Below, in pieces: positions 62,486 through 64,000 of a DNA stretch of 64,000 bases. Origin of the DNA: Demequina capsici. Its GTDB lineage: Bacteria; Actinomycetota; Actinomycetes; Actinomycetales; Demequinaceae. Numbering within the stretch: the stretch's first letter is position 1; every line of letters begins with the position of its first letter. The DNA is taken from the NCBI RefSeq assembly GCF_032102965.1, contig NZ_CP134880.1, positions 372,001 to 436,000 of the forward strand. Direction: 5' to 3'. Both the position numbers and the translations under genes were made by a program. Under the pieces are notes generated by a model that made no database searches, had not been told where the DNA came from, and was given only the letters and a program-made list of their open reading frames with translations.

Positions 62486-63630
62486 GCGAGCGCGTCCTTC
62501 ACGGACTGGTCCACGTCGCGCATCAGACGTGGCAGCAGTCGATCGACGAGCGCCATCAACGGTCGCTGGACCAGGACCGAACGGATGGCCTCCAACAGCG
62601 TCGCGGCCACGAACACCACCACGAAGCCGCCGATCAGGGTGGGCACCAGGCCGATCGAGACCACGTGCCCCGGGATGTCGAGCGTGTCCTTCCACAGCCA
62701 GGTGCGCATGAGCGGGAGGTCGTGGAAGAGGTACACCCCGAACATGAGCGACGCGATCCAGTTCACGAGCCTCGAGTGCCGCGCCGGCATCCTCCGCACC
62801 GCCTGGAAGAGGAGCAGCGCCGCGGCGAAGGACAGCGGAGACGACTCCAGGGTGAGTCCGAACGGGCCGATCTCGAGCTCCGGGTAGTACGTCGCGAGGT
62901 ACCACGCCAGCATCGCGGCGAACGGAAGCGCCGCTATCGCACCGATCGCGGCGAGCGTCCAGCCGCGGCCATGGCCACGGACCTCGGGCGCGTGGTGGCG
63001 CAGGTAGCCGCCCACCAGGTAGACGGTGAGGAACCATGAGAACGACCCGAGCCCGAACTTGAACGCAGGGACGAGGGTCTGCATGGTCGCGATCGACATG
63101 AGCACGATGATGAGCGCCCGCAGCTGGTCACGCGAGGCCGCGCGGATGAAGGTGTTGACGAACGGGCTCAGCACCATGAGCAGCAGGTATGCGGTGGCGA
63201 ACCAGTACTGGTAGGTGAGGATCGGCTGGAACGAGTGATAGGTCGACAGGCTGTCGAAGCGTGCCACCCCGACGTGGATGGCGAGACCGCACAGGATCCA
63301 CGCGGTCGTCCATACCTGGATGACGAGCGATGCGAGGGATCGGACCCTGAGGCGGGAGCCCGACATGAAGAACGCGCCGACCAGCAGGAAGAGGTCGACG
63401 CCTGCCTTGCCGAAGCTCGCCGCTGCGGCCGCCACATAGTCGCCGTGGTCGCCGGCGGTGAGGTACGGCTCACCGTGCACGACGACGTGGTGCATCACGA
63501 TCGCCATCATCGAGACGACGCGCAGCAGCTCAAGGTTGGAATTGCGGACCGTCTTCGCCGGCCGGTTGCCGCCGGCGGGCGCGGACGGTGCCGCGGGGAC
63601 GGAGACCACTGGTTCCGTGGTGGTGATCAC
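62482..63630 (-). CDS. acyltransferase 3 family membrane protein
   Basis: A 382-residue acyltransferase-3 protein with about ten helices. The N-terminal cytoplasmic tail is Pro/Ala-rich; RNSNLELLRVVSMMAIVMHHVVVHG gives the catalytic His pair, and GVDLFLLVGAFFMSGS the second family motif; FGVYLFHDLPLMR lies in a late helix. Probably O-acetylates a surface glycan. Base composition matches the surroundings, unlike the acyltransferase at 42,073. Convergent with the SGNH hydrolase gene. Confidence 0.88.
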   Translation of the reverse strand: MITTTEPVVSVPAAPSAPAGGNRPAKTVRNSNLELLRVVSMMAIVMHHVVVHGEPYLTAGDHGDYVAAAAASFGKAGVDLFLLVGAFFMSGSRLRVRSLASLVIQVWTTAWILCGLAIHVGVARFDSLSTYHSFQPILTYQYWFATAYLLLMVLSPFVNTFIRAASRDQLRALIIVLMSIATMQTLVPAFKFGLGSFSWFLTVYLVGGYLRHHAPEVRGHGRGWTLAAIGAIAALPFAAMLAWYLATYYPELEIGPFGLTLESSPLSFAAALLLFQAVRRMPARHSRLVNWIASLMFGVYLFHDLPLMRTWLWKDTLDIPGHVVSIGLVPTLIGGFVVVFVAATLLEAIRSVLVQRPLMALVDRLLPRLMRDVDQSVKDALA

Positions 63631-63700
63631 TCGGAGTCCTCCTGACGCCGTGAGGAACGGATGGCGCCCCTCAAGCGCTCCCGCATGTGCGTGAGACCGG

Positions 63701-64000
63701 CTACAGCGTCCGCTCGAACTCCTCCATGAAGGCGATCATCTGAGCGGCCTCGACCAGGAATCCGTCGTGGCCGACGGGGGAGTGGACCACCTTGATGCCT
63801 TGCGAGCCTGACAAGGCTGCGTCGATCCGCTGGGAGTTCTGCATGGGGTACAGGCGGTCCGAGTCGATCGCGATGACCAGCGCGGGGTCGGTGTAGCGTG
63901 CGAGCGCGGTCTCGACGCCGCCGCGTCCGCGACCCACGTCGTGCGATTGGATCGCGCGTGCGAGCGCGACGTACGTGTTCGCGTCGAAGCGCCTCGCGAG
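63701..64000 (-). CDS. homoserine O-acetyltransferase-like, 3' fragment cut by the window edge
   Basis: The last 99 codons of a second MetX-like protein: LARRFDANTYVALARAIQSH, DVGRGRGGVE, VIAIDSDRLYPMQNSQRIDA (catalytic Asp region) and VGHDGFLVE (catalytic His). It is clearly related to, but distinct from, the complete metX at 52,026 (for example QNSQ versus SNSE). The 5' part lies beyond base 64000. It may have another acyl acceptor or donor. Confidence 0.9.
   Translation of the reverse strand, partial: LARRFDANTYVALARAIQSHDVGRGRGGVETALARYTDPALVIAIDSDRLYPMQNSQRIDAALSGSQGIKVVHSPVGHDGFLVEAAQMIAFMEEFERTL

Noticed and set aside
60995..63037. A 680-codon minus-strand frame over the aminotransferase, SGNH hydrolase and acyltransferase genes.
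   Set aside because: It crosses three genes with clear motifs and has no recognisable domain of its own.

Overview
The window is high-GC DNA with frequent GTG and TTG starts and many GTGA, ATGA or TTGA stop/start overlaps. It reads as an actinobacterium. An LAXTG sortase signal, a DUF222/HNH endonuclease, a fused RmlC-RmlD and a PadR regulator point to the Micrococcales (perhaps a Demequina- or Cellulomonas-like genus); this placement is inference. No rRNA, tRNA, transposase, prophage or CRISPR array was seen.

Layout. 0-7 kb: a nucleotidyltransferase-like gene, then a LysR regulator divergent from a tightly coupled protocatechuate 4,5-cleavage operon (LigI, fused LigAB, LigC, an aldo/keto reductase), then a tocopherol-cyclase-like gene. 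7.4-13.1 kb: one 1,895-residue secreted, LASTG-anchored protein with eleven tandem immunoglobulin-like modules. 13-21.5 kb: PadR plus an ABC1/UbiB kinase, a lipoprotein, an aquaporin, a short methylenetetrahydrofolate reductase, an atypical dihydroorotate dehydrogenase and a DUF389 membrane protein. 21.6-27.5 kb: two paralogous L,D-transpeptidases interleaved with three secreted proteins that all end exactly in a VLSAGP...GTPxYTG tail without a membrane anchor; this is the most unusual module here. 28-32.6 kb: an FAD/Fe-S oxidoreductase and a DUF222-HNH protein.

32.8-51.4 kb is an exopolysaccharide cluster: DUF4012 protein, initiating sugar-phosphate transferase, three glycosyltransferases, a hexapeptide acyltransferase, a Wzy-like polymerase, an AT-richer acyltransferase, a Wzx flippase, a sulfotransferase, dTDP-L-rhamnose genes (rmlA, rmlB, fused rmlCD) and a gmd/reductase pair for a GDP-6-deoxyhexose, probably GDP-D-rhamnose. 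Three promoters in this cluster share the pattern TAnnCTTnnGGAAGTT. A small transcription unit with two tiny ORFs follows.

52-64 kb: metY-metX for methionine synthesis, a CAP-domain protein with five 45-residue repeats, a probable beta-alanine catabolic set (mmsA, PucR regulator, class III aminotransferase), an SGNH hydrolase, a second acyltransferase and the 3' part of a second MetX-like gene cut by the window edge.

CRP/GlxR-type sites (TGTGG-N6-TCACA and variants) lie upstream of the giant surface protein and the YTG-tail genes, so these cell-surface genes may form one regulon.
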